Shown piece by piece: positions 12,701 through 25,300 of a stretch of DNA of 64,000 bases. Source of the stretch: Paralichthys olivaceus. Taxonomy: Eukaryota; Chordata; Actinopteri; Pleuronectiformes; Paralichthyidae. Positions within the stretch are counted from its first letter, which is position 1. The number at the start of each line of letters is the position of its first letter. Under the pieces are notes generated by a model. That model had not been told where the DNA came from. It saw nothing but the letters and a program-made list of their open reading frames with translations, and did not search any database. Location: positions 7,062,501-7,126,500 of the forward strand of contig NC_091112.1 in assembly GCF_024713975.1 (NCBI RefSeq), read 5' to 3'. Position numbers and translations under genes: made by a program.

Positions 12701-14738
12701 AGTTGTCTAAGATGAATCTATTGTTTTAATATTGTTCAGCTGATTGTTGGACATGTTTGTTATTTGATTAATTTCATTAATCTTGTTCTCCTCTTCGTGA
12801 GAATTCCTGCGCATTTCACATATCATCTCACATGCCTCCTCCTCCTCATGATCCCCATCGCACTATTCCTCTGGGCACATGTGAGTAATCGTCATGTGTG
12901 AAATTAGCTTAGCAGGGGGCGATGAAGGTCACTGTGCAGCGGATAAAATGCATGTCATCTAATTGTGGAACGGCAAGTTGGACGAGCGGAGGGAGAAGCA
13001 TTTCCAAATGAAAAAAACACAATGTGGCCTCTTGCTCCAGTGCTAATAGAAACATGAAAACCTGTTTGGATTCTAAAAAAGGGTGATTTAAGGACATTTT
13101 AGGGGAAAATCTATTCATTGATGACAACATTATATTAACTGGATAAGTCCAGAACACCGTAGTAAATTTGTATATATAGTCTTTCTTCATCAAAATCAGA
13201 TGACATCAATTACCTGTAAAATAGATCAATAGTGTTTAACTAGAGCTGTTCTAAATGAGAAAATAAAATGAGTTTTAAAATGATTTAAAATAATATGACC
13301 TCTTACATGCCATAAAGAGCAGGACAATACATGTGCAATACATGGTCAGACTGTAAAAGATAATATGATTATAACCTGATCAAAGCCCGATGGATCTCAG
13401 CCAACTTCTGTTTCCTCCCACAATCCAGTTCTGTAAAGGAGGGACAAAGATGAGAGGATGACAGATAACAAATAGGGTGAGAAAGAGGAGGGATGATTAT
13501 GAGGGAAGAAAACAATGGAGGGATGGAAGAAAGAAAGAGAGAAGACAGAGGGAGGGGAGACGAGACAGAAGAAGGGGGGGAAAGAAGAAAGGATAAGGGA
13601 CAGGGAGAGTAATGATGAAAGAGAAGAAATATATTGAGAAGTCATGTTGAGAATATAAACAGATGCTAGGAATCATCTGAATTAAACATGTAAAGACAAA
13701 TGAACTCATAAGAAGCCTACAGTCTTATGTTTATGCCCAAATGATTTGCTTATTATTTTCTTGGTTAAAAAATTAATAATTTCGAATTAGGGCAGGGCAA
13801 CATAATGATATCAATAATTAAAGCACCATACATTTCATTAATAACAAAAAAAGGTTCAATATATATAATATAATGTGTATATACAGACATATATATTATC
13901 CAGCCCTATTTCGTATATATAATGTCAGGAAACTTTGTAAATGTCATGATTTGTAGGATAAATAAAAGTCTAATTGATTGTGAAACTTCCAAAGGTATAT
14001 ATTTGTGAGGATGATAGTTTTAACATTTAATGTTAAAACGATTTTTGCCATTTTATCAAAGCAAATCAAAATGATTTCTTACTAGTTTTGTCGACTGCAT
14101 TTAAGCAAAATTTGACAAGTCCTTCCAGCTTTATTCAGAAGTATAAAGTGTCTTGATCTTTAACAAACAACTAGTATACTATCAGATTATCATATCAATA
14201 CGTGAAACATGAAGTTTGGAACCAAGTGTGGAATAATGAACTCAGTGATGACACTTAGAAACAAAGAATAGTCTCCATGTCTTCTGTCTGGTGTGAGTGT
14301 CCATGTTGGCTCTGACAGACAGACGCCACGCAGGCAGCACCAGCAGATGTGTGGTTAAAGTTTCCTCTCACCAACAGATGAATAAAGATTAGAAGCAGGT
14401 TACAAACACACAGCTGGTGATTAGAGTCAGTCCGTGTCAACAGGCTGCACTAAGAGTATTAAGTTCACTGACATTTCACACATACTTCACTCTGATGTAG
14501 TTTCTGTCTGTGCAGACATTAGAGGGACATGTATAAATACCATAGACTGTATATAAATACACAGGCGGGTTTTAACGAGACAGTTGTGTTGACGTGAGTT
14601 GACGTGTATTAATATTAATTTTACCTTTGTTGATCTGTACTTAGCTGCTTCATGTGTGGTTGACTCACCTCTTGAGGAAGAGCCATTCTCATTCACCGCA
14701 AAACCCGCGTTTTGTTTCTTCTTCTTGAGCCTTTTCAT
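6718..14738 (-). CDS. tbc1d20: TBC1 domain family member 20, ER-anchored Rab GAP (10 coding exons)
   Basis: Coding exons in transcript order: 14669-14738, 13376-13430, 12356-12486, 12165-12245, 11466-11652, 11276-11377, 10674-10815, 9272-9456, 8635-8732, 6718-6884. All junctions are GT-AG and the phases join into one 405-residue frame (human about 403). The family are GTPase-activating proteins for RAB1 and RAB18 at the ER. Both catalytic fingers are present: Arg105 in VLLDVRRS (exon 4) and Gln144 in HYYQGYHD (exon 5). The TBC core continues through RDFMDPTMDSTKHILNYLMP and AEVGTIFALSWLITW. The last exon encodes a C-terminal hydrophobic anchor at about residues 370-394 ending LLQLF, as in a tail-anchored protein. 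The start is the first in-frame ATG; the N-terminus (MKRLKKKKQ) is shorter than in human, and only this part aligns poorly. Loss of human TBC1D20 causes Warburg micro syndrome 4. Confidence 0.97.
6885..8634 (-). other. tbc1d20 intron 9
   Basis: This 1.75-kb intron separates the penultimate exon, which ends phase 1 in CAAG before GTAAAA, from the last exon, whose acceptor ACTCAG is followed by GCCTGG. It is AT-rich and I see no other exon in it. A frame at 7836-8126 is open for 96 codons but has no recognisable motif. Confidence 0.7.
9887..10285 (-). mobile_element. Non-autonomous repeat with terminal inverted repeats (MITE-like), in tbc1d20 intron 7
   Basis: The left end reads ATAGACTTGTATATAAAGAT; near 10253-10278 the right end reads GTCCATCTTTATTTACAGTG, an imperfect inverted match. 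The interior has no coding potential. Related sequence lies at 15300-15470 (same orientation) and 57958-58290 (opposite orientation, sharing the CTTATCACACTG and TGATTGGTCG blocks), so it is a dispersed family. The structure fits a miniature DNA transposon; the superfamily cannot be assigned by eye. Confidence 0.6.
11037..11115. repeat. Dispersed fish repeat fragment (ATTACATTACATT / CCAAAGTGACTTA)
   Basis: The stretch ATTACATTACATTACCTTCA, then AAGCAGAGGTTCATCCAAAG and TGACTTA, resembles a very abundant teleost element whose usual core reads GCAGACGCTTTTATCCAAAG. It lies in tbc1d20 intron 6 and carries no gene. Confidence 0.5.
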
Positions 14739-14995
14739 CCCCTTTAAAAACTGACGACGGAAGAAGTGAGTGTGTGTCGCGTCATGAACGAGTTCACGAT
14801 TAAAAAATCTTATTTATCAGATAAAAACACGAAGAACTCTCCAGACCGACAGCAGCTGCCTGACACCGGAAGCAGCTCAGACTGTCATCAGCCCCGGCGC
14901 GCTGCAATTGGTGGAAAATTACACGTGACGCAGCGCACGCATGGGATTGGCTTTCGTCCGACTCGAGCTGGAAACAGTTTATACACGTCTACAGA
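14739..14995 (-). promoter_or_regulatory. Probable tbc1d20 promoter / 5' UTR
   Basis: CpG-richer sequence directly upstream of the tbc1d20 ATG. On the minus strand it has two CCAAT boxes (plus-strand ATTGG at 14907-14911 and 14946-14950) and a CACGTG E-box at 14922-14927 followed by ACG, a USF/TFE-type site. No TATA box is obvious, as expected for a broadly expressed gene. The transcription start is inferred, not seen. Confidence 0.5.
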
Positions 14996-15005
14996 TGCTT
15001 ATTAA

Positions 15006-15049
<44 letters not shown>

Positions 15050-15064
15050 ATAATAATAATAATA
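15006..15064. repeat. (ACT)n followed by (TAA)n microsatellite
   Basis: About 14 ACT units run into TAA units, between the divergent tbc1d20 and dgat1 genes. It marks the end of the CpG-richer tbc1d20 promoter and the start of AT-rich spacer. Confidence 0.9.
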
Positions 15065-15299
15065 TTACAAAAGTATATAATAATATTACTATCAATAATA
15101 ATAATATATGAACAATTTTCTCAACAAAGACACAAAATTATTCAAAAGAGGATAAAACAACAATAAAATCTTAGTTAACGAGAAAGATAAAAAGATTGCT
15201 TATTTTAAAAATGTAAAACATTAAATAGCAGTAAGAAACGATCACGACCATTTTAATAGCATGGAATAACTGTTTAAAACCAAACTCAACAGAAAATTG

Positions 15300-15625
15300 A
15301 AGACCTGAACATACATCAGTGTGATAAGAAACAATCGATAACGCCAGAAACCATGTTGGAGAAAATGTATTTCAACGTTTTGACACCAGCCACCAGGTGG
15401 CGACTGAGACACTTTGGCTTCACTTTTGAGAGCGGTCATGTCATCCAGTTTGTGTTTCTGAAATGTGTTTATAAACCTATATCATGTACATTATCCATGT
15501 CCGGAAACCAGACTGAAATTGAAATGGTTTACGGATGTGTTGTAAAAAGCAATGATGTCTTTGCTCTTCAGTAACTACAGCTGTCACGAGTTCTCGCGAG
15601 AAATGCAGCAGGAACATTGACATTG
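15300..15625. repeat. MITE-family fragment plus a TCTCGCGAGA-bearing repeat
   Basis: 15300-15470 matches the 9887-10285 element (CATCAGTGTGATAAGAA, CAGCCACCAGGTGGC, TTTGGCTTCACTTTTGA). Adjoining it, 15572-15625 contains a perfect TCTCGCGAGA palindrome at about 15592-15601 inside a block resembling 30750-30815. This lies in the spacer about 0.7 kb upstream of dgat1. Confidence 0.55.
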
Positions 15626-16182
15626 AGGCTAAAAACATGATGTAGATGCCGATTAGAGGCAAATTTTAACGTTCGGGGCTTACGTTCACTTGGAGGACAT
15701 TTTATAGGCATTTTATATATTTTCAGTTGTTGTGTTTAAAATCGTTCCCCATTTACTTCAATTGTATTGGAAGCTGAAACTTCCCCCACCCGTCTATCGA
15801 CATAGTCAAGTAGTTAATGAGTGACTTTTCCTTTTTGGGCGAACTATCCCGTTTAGAGTATTAATAATAAATGTAAAATATATATTATTATAATATATCA
15901 CCAGGAGTCATAATCCTGCAATATGACGTCATTACCAGTGTAGAGAAAATATCCCGTAAAAAGTATCTGAAAGCGACTTTTTTCTCATGCCCACGAGCTC
16001 ACTATATAAATGTATAATATATATGAATAAAAGTGTATATCTAGTGAGGTAGGTGTTATTGTCTAGAGATCACATTTTATAATGGCCGAAGATATACGTA
16101 AGCAGGAAATCCCAGTATTATGAAGCTGATCCGGAACTTGTGCAGACCTGGCAACCCTGCTGTCAAAGTGCACCTTGAGCGG

Positions 16183-16283
16183 ATGAAGCTCCTCCAGCAG
16201 AGTCACCGCTGACTCACCGGCTCTCCCCGCCGCGCACACGCTTCATATCAGGTTCATCAGCGATGGCAGGCGGGCTAATGTAA
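16183..16283 (+). promoter_or_regulatory. Two short upstream ORFs in the dgat1 leader
   Basis: Upstream of the dgat1 ATG (16300) are two complete short frames: 16183-16212 (9 codons plus stop) and 16263-16283 (6 codons plus stop, ending 16 bases before the main ATG). The main ATG has adenine at -3, a good Kozak position. Whether both frames lie inside the mature 5' UTR depends on the unseen transcription start. Confidence 0.4.
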
Positions 16284-16299
16284 GACGACAGCCGCCGAA

Positions 16300-19200
16300 A
16301 TGAGCGACAGAGCCGATGCGAGAGGGCCCGCGAACCGCCGGAGGAGGACGACCATCTCCGGCGCTGCTGGCGGCGGCGGAGCGGCGACGGGGAGGCAAGC
16401 GAACGGCAGCAAGTTGCACGACGTGGGGGAGAAACCTCGACAGCATCCGGCCAAATCCAAAACAGAGGACGAGGTGCAGGGACACCCCGGGGAATGCAGA
16501 GAGATGTCCGGGCAGCAGCTCGCAGACAGTCCGAGGAAGGAGAGGAGTGCAGCGGAGGATATCAACGAGAGACTCAGGTAGACACTGATTTAAAAATAAT
16601 ACCACGTTATCCTCCCTTTGTCAGGTTTCTGTCACAAATAGTGTTTTGCTTCTCTGGGATTAAATGGTCCAGACACGACAAGTGCATGTATGATGGCTTT
16701 TGATTTAGACTTAGTACCATGTGGAAAGATAGGGAAGAGCTGCAAGTTGATGTGTAATATCACTTCATGTGCAACATTACTTCAATATCACTTCATTAGT
16801 AATATCCCTTTATGAGTAACATTACTTCAATATCACTTCATTAGTAATATCACTTCATGTGCAACATTACTTCAATATCACTTCATTAGTAATATCACTT
16901 CCACTATTATATTATATTATTTACAGTATTATATTAATTTGCGATATTGGAGTCATTATCATGTGCAATACTTGCTTCTCATTTGTCATTTCCAATACTA
17001 CTTCATCTATATTTATTTTTGTCCAGTGTAAGTAGTAGTTTTTCCTTCATGTTGTTGATGTTTTTGTAACTTACCTTACATATATTGTTATATATTTAGG
17101 CACCGATCCTCTCTTACTCCTCATTAAACTTGTATATTTATACAAATAATAACATAATAAAGTGAAAATAATACATTATTAAGTTATTATTTGTAGTTTA
17201 AAGGAAGCTGAAATTCAGTTATTATAGTACTTACACTGGACTCTTCCCAACTAGATAAGTATAGTGTCACTTCCTGCGCCACGGTTACTGACAAACAACA
17301 ATGGCATGTGCTTTTGCAATAATGTGACTACGTCTATATCTGCACGTTCTGCTGCTGGTCTGGTCTTGCTCCTGGAACTCGTCAGCTCTTCCCTCTTTTT
17401 CTTCCACTTTTTCTGACTTTCTATTATTTCTGTCTTCTTACCTCTCTTAGAATTCTCCCTCCTTCTTAATATAATATTCTTTCCTTCCTGCTCTCCTCTC
17501 CTTTCTCGCTCATCTCCTCTCTGTTTCTTCTCTGTCAGGTGGTGTAAACGTTATTGCCTAACCTCAGTTTAAACAATGTAAAATACCTTTCACCTTAATT
17601 TCTAAAATTTTTCATTGTCTGTTGCGACCTCATGTGATTAATTCATTTCAAAGAAAAATGGAACGGACAAAGTTTCTTTAGAAATTGCCTAATAATCCAG
17701 TCAGGCCACTTGAAGTTTAAATCAGTCTGTCTGGTTTCTTCACAGTGGTATTTCTAAGTATTTGTGATTTCATCAAACAGTCCTGTGTTTCTTAACAGAG
17801 GTTTGAGAGTTACTAGTTTGCACAGTGATCAAATCCCTGAGGTCGTGATTATGCAAAGGTAAAGAAAGATGACTAAGTCTTCAGTAAAACTGTGGGCCCT
17901 GTGTTGTCTTGCAGCTGTCACGTCCTGCAGGAGTCTCTCTTGAGCTCGGCCAGCGGCTACAGCAACTACAGGGGAATCCTCAACTGGTGTGTTGTCATGC
18001 TGGTGAGTAAAATGTGCATTTAGCACTAAACATGTTCCGTACTGTGACTTCCCAAAGTGCCCACCATCAGCAATGTAAACCCTGACACGGTAGAATATTG
18101 TTTTTGTGTTTGTATTGATTCATACATTCATCTGTATACATATACCTCAGATTTTAAACAGCAAAGCATTCAACCAACTGTCCAGTGTTTCTCACCCGAG
18201 GTTTGAGAGTTTCCAGTTTGCACAGTGATTCAATCCCAGAGATCATTACTATGTGAAAGGCAGGACGGGTGATAAAGAGCTGGAACTACCCTGAAGTAAT
18301 CAGTAAAACTATTGTTTCCATGAGATTATGCTGTAACTAATCATACAGAGGCTTGAGTCCTCCTGCAGCAAGTTTCGTTTCTGTCCCGGGCTTCTTGCTG
18401 CTTGTCCTATCAGGTAAAATGCCCCAAAAATATCTTTAAAAAAAAGAGGAGTTTAAAACCGCAATTGAGCCAAAACTAGTCTATAAACGGGTTCTTCTTT
18501 GGGTCATAACACACCCCTCCATAAAACTTCATGGAAACCACATCAGTAGTTTTTGAGTAATCCTGCTGACAGAGAAACATACAAAAAGCCAATAAAAGCA
18601 TAACCTCCTTGGTGGAGTTAATTTTTCATATGGACAATATGAACATTTTATTGTGAAAGCATTCCAGCCTTATCACGCAGCCCTGCCTTTAGTATGCAAG
18701 GACATCTGTTGTCTTGTATCTCCCTTTTTCTGTCTCTCACCCAGTCACACAAACAGGATATAACACTGCTTAGCACAACAGCACATTTGAATTGCAGGGC
18801 GTCTGTGGGCAGCTGCTCTAACAACAAAATTGAAGGTAGCAGCCCACACTCCACTTCCTCCTGGGGCTCAGGACTAGTTGAACCTGTTACATTTACACAG
18901 AAAACTTGTGGCGTGTCTTTGTGTGTTTAGTGTGAGTCTGATGAGTTGCTTCTTTTTGTGTTGTGCACATTAACCTAACCTAACATATGTAGATCAGCAG
19001 CTTGTTTTGTTTTGTCCTTGTTAGACATTGCCGTAATTTACAATCCAGATCAATCAGGTTACAGTTTAATGTCAGCTTCATTCATTTAAAAATGAAATAT
19101 AAAGGGGAAGTTGAATAACATGTTGCTCAATATTCCAGCTTCGGGGTCAGTTTGGGTTGCCTGGCAATTTCCTCTCTGGAAACGCTGTAAAAGTACTCTG

Positions 19201-22200
19201 GTAGTACTGTAGACTCCATGATAAGTGTGATTCTGATTTTGGCTGCTTCAACCTTGCCTCAGATGCAGAACCCCACTGTTGCAACACTGGTGTGTCTAAG
19301 GTCAATTAAGGACAACAAGGCCTTCCTCAGTGATATTAACTGCCTGCCCTGTTCCAGTGGATGTGTGTGTGTGTGTATGCGCATGTCTGTCTATAGTTAT
19401 GGGGCCAATTTTGGTTCAGTACCATTATTGTGAGGACATTTTGGCTTGTCCTTACAAAGTCAATGGGCTGTTTGAGGGTTAAGACTTGGATTCTGTCAAA
19501 ACTATAGAGAGACGTGCATGTGTGTGTTATTTTAATAGGCCCAAATATCCAGGTAGCTGTAATCCTACTGAATATAAAATGGATCTGACTATAAATACAA
19601 AAGAAGTATTTTGGAAATAAATCCTACATGGAGACAACAGTCCAGAGTTTTATAAATACAACAAATACTTTTAAATACTTTACAGCTTTGTAGCTTGTAT
19701 TTTAACACTGGACAGAAATGCTTCTTCAGCCACATGGCCTGGGTTCACTTCATTTACCCCCTGCAGAAGTGTCTTTGAGCAGGAAACTGAATTCCTGCCA
19801 ACTCCCTTGGGGCTGCTCTGAACTTTGAACTCTGACCTTTCTGTGGACGAGGAGGAGAGAGCAGACACAATTTTGCCATTTTCAATATTGCACAGTTAGA
19901 TTTTGCAATGTTATACGTGACGCTGCTCTCGTGTCCACGCTGAAGGTTACGGTCACTGGTTCAGGCGACATTCATAGTGGGATTAAAAATCACATCGCTG
20001 CAGAGCCTTGGCAGACGAGTGTGAAACAACAACCTTCTCAAGTATCACTGTCGTCATTATCTGGGCTGTGTCTTTAACTCATAAACTTTACTGTCATAAA
20101 AATTATCTAAACAATGTGTATATTACATCTACATGCATGTTGCCTCTCTGTTGAGTGCAGATCAGTATGAGCTCAGATAACTGATGACCGAGATAAAGCT
20201 GGACCCGGACCTTGAACTATAATACATAATATGATAATAAACTTTTCAGCAGAGGGTTGGGACGGGAATCAAGGTGTGATGGTCAAAGGAACGTGTTGCT
20301 AAGTTTAGACGGGAAGCACATCTGATCTTCATATCAGATACAGAGAAGCTTTTATACTGCAAGTGTCCCTCTCCATGAACTGCTCTGCATTAGTCCGACT
20401 GTTCTTCCACTTTTTAACTGTTGAACGGCACCAGACTGTTCGTATTCCTGTTCAAACACATTCAAATCTGCAGATTAAACATGAGCTGAGCCGTGTGCTA
20501 AAAAAATAATAAGCCAGATTTATCACTAAGCATTTTTAGCCTGTAAACAAAGGCCAGATTCAGTGAATGGCCACTTACATGACAACTTTACACTCAAGCA
20601 CGTTATCTACCTAAAGACGGAAAAAAAAACTAAAGCACAGCCAGCACATTAACCATTCAGCCAACCAAAATGCCTATGTGTACTTTTAACAAATCAAGCT
20701 TTTCTCTATTAAACAAACATTTGCAATTTTTTTTTTAATTTGGAACCAAAGAATTCTAGGAAATCTATTTAAAATGTATTTTGTATGATTGTAGTTGTGA
20801 CTGTGGATGATTCTCTTGTGGCTCTTGTGTCGTCTCCCTCAGGTGCTGAGTAATGCACGTCTCTTCTTGGAGAACATTATAAAGTGAGTGAACTCTCACC
20901 TACACACAATTTAATAATATACATTTATTATGCCTTGTTTCATGTTTATTATGTTTCCTCATCCAGGTATGGCATCTTGGTCGACCCTATCCAGGTGGTG
21001 TCTCTCTTCTTAAAGGACCCCTATAGCTGGCCAGCAGCTTGCCTGATCATTGGTACGGACCTTATATTTTACTACATTAATATTATCTAAAGATATTGTG
21101 AATCACTTTTAACCTGTTCATGTTGAACTGACCAAACAGGTGCTGTGTCTCTATCACCTTTAATTACATCTAGTTAATCACATTTACATGGTGCCTGTGT
21201 ACAATATGAAACAACAATGAAATAAATTTAACATCATCAGTCTGTGTAGCTGTTGTAAAAAAGGTTTTCTATGTTCAATGTTCCAGCATCTAATGTCTTC
21301 ATCTTAGCCGCCTTGCACACAGAGAGACGTCTGGCTCTGGTGAGTCTTCACAGTGATTTTCATACTTTTTTGCACATTGGACAAAACTAATTTTCATTTA
21401 TATCCTGTGATAACATTTCAACCATTATGGACGGTTCAGAGTTGACCTATTTCTGAACAAACATTTTTCTTCTTTTTGAACTTTGACATTATATTTGTTC
21501 AGGGATTTGGTCAAAATTGCATCTGCACTGTTAGATGAAGCTATAAGAGAACTTTGAGGATGTTTGTGAGAAACAGGATCTTGACACTTTCTCCGGTCTA
21601 CAATTTAAATTCCACACTCCAGCACCTGCCCCTTTTATATCTGCTCTTAACCTTGATATGAACAACACTACTGATCCAGATTAGATTATATACGACGGGT
21701 ACAGTATTTTATTTGAATGAAGCATGAGCCCTCGTTTTGCACAGTGAAGAAAATTTGCTCTTCACTCCTTTATCAACTCCTTCTTTCATCTTTTCAGGGC
21801 ACCATTTCCAAAACAACAGGACTGATCCTTCACGTTTTTAACCTGATATCTTTGTTGATCGTTCCTTCAGCCACAGTGCTCTCTGTGACCTCCATCACCC
21901 CAGGTACATGTAAATAGATACAGGAGATTTCTTATATGACATATACATGTAAAGGACTTTTTAATAAGAGTGTTAATGTGAATATTTTGATGCTAAGACA
22001 AAAATATGGGTCAGTTGCTTCAGAATTGACAATCAAATGATAAGTGATCTAAAGTGATGACCTTTCATCTATATTTTATTGCTCTTAGTCAATAACCAGT
22101 GTGTGTGTGTGTGTGCGTGTGCGTGTGTCAGTGGGTGGCGTCCTGTCCCTAGGTGTCTACACAGTGCTGTTTCTCAAAATGTACTCCTACCAAGACACCA

Positions 22201-22274
22201 ACAGGTGGTGTAGAGAAATCAGACAAGCCAAAGCCAAAAGACTGACACGATCATACTCATGTAAGTATATAAAT

Positions 22275-22357
<83 letters not shown>

Positions 22358-25300
22358 TACACACACAGCAAATGTTGAATCATCTCGACCGAGGCCTAGA
22401 AACAGCTCATGATGCTGTGAATAAATCGAAGAATGGATTCACACTTGTGTCTCTGCTCACTGAACAGAATGTTTATTTTGAATTTGACATTTGTGTACTG
22501 TTACTACCATCTAGTGGTAAATGTACGTTTTTTTGGCCAAAACACACAAGGTTTCAAACAAACAGATACAGATAGGTAATATCTGACTTTAACACTATGT
22601 ATTTTTAAGTTATTTTAATTCTTGAATATGAATGCAACATGATGACTTTCCGTCTATACATTGCACGAGTAACCCTTAAAATTGCCTTTTCATTTTTCAG
22701 GAACAACAGTAGAAAAACATTGGAATGATAGTTAATGGAGATTCAGCTCATTAGAGAGACAAGCAGTTTGTTACCATCTGTATTTGTGTGTTTCTCAGGT
22801 CCGTCTGTGGCTCAGTCCAATGGTTCAGCAGTTCACACTCATGTCTCCTACCCAGGAAACCTGACCCACAGAGGTGACGACGCCGTGACGCCTGCACACA
22901 CATGAACTGCACAGTTTATAATAAAACATTTCAATAATGAATATTATTAATACCTTATTTCTTTGTTTGTCTTCAGACATGTACTACTTTGTGTTTGCCC
23001 CGACTCTCTGTTACCAGCTCAACTTCCCACGGTCACCTCGAATACGTAAGAGGTTCCTGATGAGGAGACTTTTTGAAATGGTGAGAGGGAAAACACACAC
23101 ACACACACGCACGCACACGCACACGCACGCACACGCACGCACACGCACGCACACGCACGCACACACACGCAGGCACAGTTGACAATGTCATTTAGATGAC
23201 AGGCATGCATGTTTTCTTTCAATCATAACTCGCTCTTTCTTGCAGCTTTTCTTCATGCAGCTGTTGGTGGGATTGATACAGCAGGTATGTACAATATTTA
23301 TATGATTTAATAATTATTTAATAATAACAAACTTATTACTGAAGCGGCTTTCCAAACAAAGGTACAAGATGCTTCACAAAATGAAATGAAATGAAAAGTG
23401 AAAAGTGCAAAGTTAGCAAATCATCAGCAAAACAATGAAATATAAATATAAAAATGATACAAACTACTTGAATCAAAGTCTTTTCATATTTCAAACAACA
23501 TTAATTCATTGAAATGTGTCTCTTTCAGTGGATGGTTCCCACTATACAGAACTCAATGAAACCATTCCAGGTGAGCATACTGTACATACAAACACTTAAC
23601 CCTTATATATAATCCCCTTCCTGCAGCCTGGCTAACAACCTCTGGCCTAAATTGAAATCATATACTGTAAATTGAATTGTTTCAGTATCTACAAGGAATT
23701 AAAACATAAAGACACTTAAAGCTGCAACTGCAACTTCTTGAAGAAAGAATGTAATATTCTCGTGTCTCACAGGAGATGGACTTTTCTCGGATGGTGGAGC
23801 GCCTGTTGAAATTAGCAGTGAGTATCATCACAGGGTCGAACAGGATTATTATTTCATCACTTAACCTGTCAAAATGAAACCCTGGAGTTGTCAGGCGAAA
23901 GTTAATGTGTATATCTGATAGAAGGAGTAGCAACATGGCAACACACCCACACATCTTTCCCCGATTTCTCCCACTCTCCTCACCTCTCCCTCTCCTCTCC
24001 TCTCCTCCTCCTCTCCTCTCCTCTCCTCCCCTCTCCTCTCCTCTCCTCTCCTCTCCTCTCCTCTCCTCTCCTCTCCTCTCCTCTCCTCTCCTCTCCTCTC
24101 CCAGGTCCCTAACCATCTGATATGGTTAATATTCTTTTATTGGTTTTTCCACTCATCTATGAACTTTGTGGCAGAGCTGCTGCAGTTTGGAGACAGAGAG
24201 TTCTACAGGGACTGGTGGTGAGTACAGAGTTCGTACAGTAGAAGTATTTGTTCACATGCAACAATATTCGTACATTTTAGGATACTCTGACAAGACATGA
24301 AAACAGGCACACATGCTCCGTTTGTCAGTAATTTGATTCGATTTTTTTCCATTTAGCTAGCTCGTCTTGAATGTGCTAATGAAAACAATTATGTACGTGC
24401 CAACAGACCATGTATCTTGTTCATTTTAGGAACTCTGAGACTGTCACCTACTTCTGGGCCAACTGGAACATCCCAGTACACAAGTGGTGTCTCAGGTGAG
24501 CATCATTTTTCAACATTTACACCTTGTTTGATGTTTTGGCTTCATGTTGAGCTACTCTAGGGTTAGAGTTCTCTGTCGCTGCAACAGAAGCACCTATCTT
24601 ATCTTTGAAATTAAAAACCTAACAGTGTATACACACTGTGTGACAGGCCATCTAGACCCAGATTCAGACGGCCTCATGTGCTCCTTACACAGGTCGCGTA
24701 GGGCTGCACAAATTATCCACTGATCCTGTCTCACTGTCGGTCTTTCTTCACGAATAGAGAAAAAAAACACCACAAGAGTCACTAACCCGTCATACGTTTT
24801 CATTCAGATTGAAGAGATAATGGTCAGCAGGATTTGTTAAGTGCCTGTGAGCTACAGTCTTTGTTTGTTACAGACACTTCTATAAGCCAATGTTGAGGAA
24901 GGGGGTCAACAAGTTTCTGGCTCAAACCGCAGTCTTCCTGGTGTCAGCCTTCTTCCACGAGGTAAATCAACAACACTGACAACAATCCTCCTTTAGGGAA
25001 CAGTTTGTTGTGGACAATTGTTTAAATCAGAAACAACAGAGAACATTGTGTAATTAATGTAATTTACCATCACTGATATGTTAATTAAAATGTCATTTCT
25101 TATTTGAAAAAGTTCAAGGAACTGACTCCCTTACAGTTTCTTCCTCTGGATTGAAAACACATCTATTTACTCCTCAAGCATAAAAAGAAAACAAAGATTG
25201 CATTAAGAGTTTTTATGATAAAAAATCCTTGTTCCGTTGTGTCTGTCCTCTTCAGTACCTGATGAGTGTTCCTCTGAAGATGTTCAGACTCTGGGCCTTT

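Noticed and set aside
13397..13709. Overlapping minus-strand frames of 82 and 70 codons next to tbc1d20 exon 2
   Set aside because: Polypyrimidine-rich intron sequence read as Ser/Leu/Pro; only 13376-13430 joins the tbc1d20 frame.
16275..16605. Overlapping open frames on both strands at dgat1 exon 1
   Set aside because: This is GC-rich exon sequence; only the 16300 frame joins in phase to the DGAT1 protein.
23682..24120. Frames of 71 and 144 codons across the CTCTC repeat
   Set aside because: Translated pentanucleotide repeat (ERRGE / SSPLL); dgat1 exons 12 and 13 explain the coding signal here.
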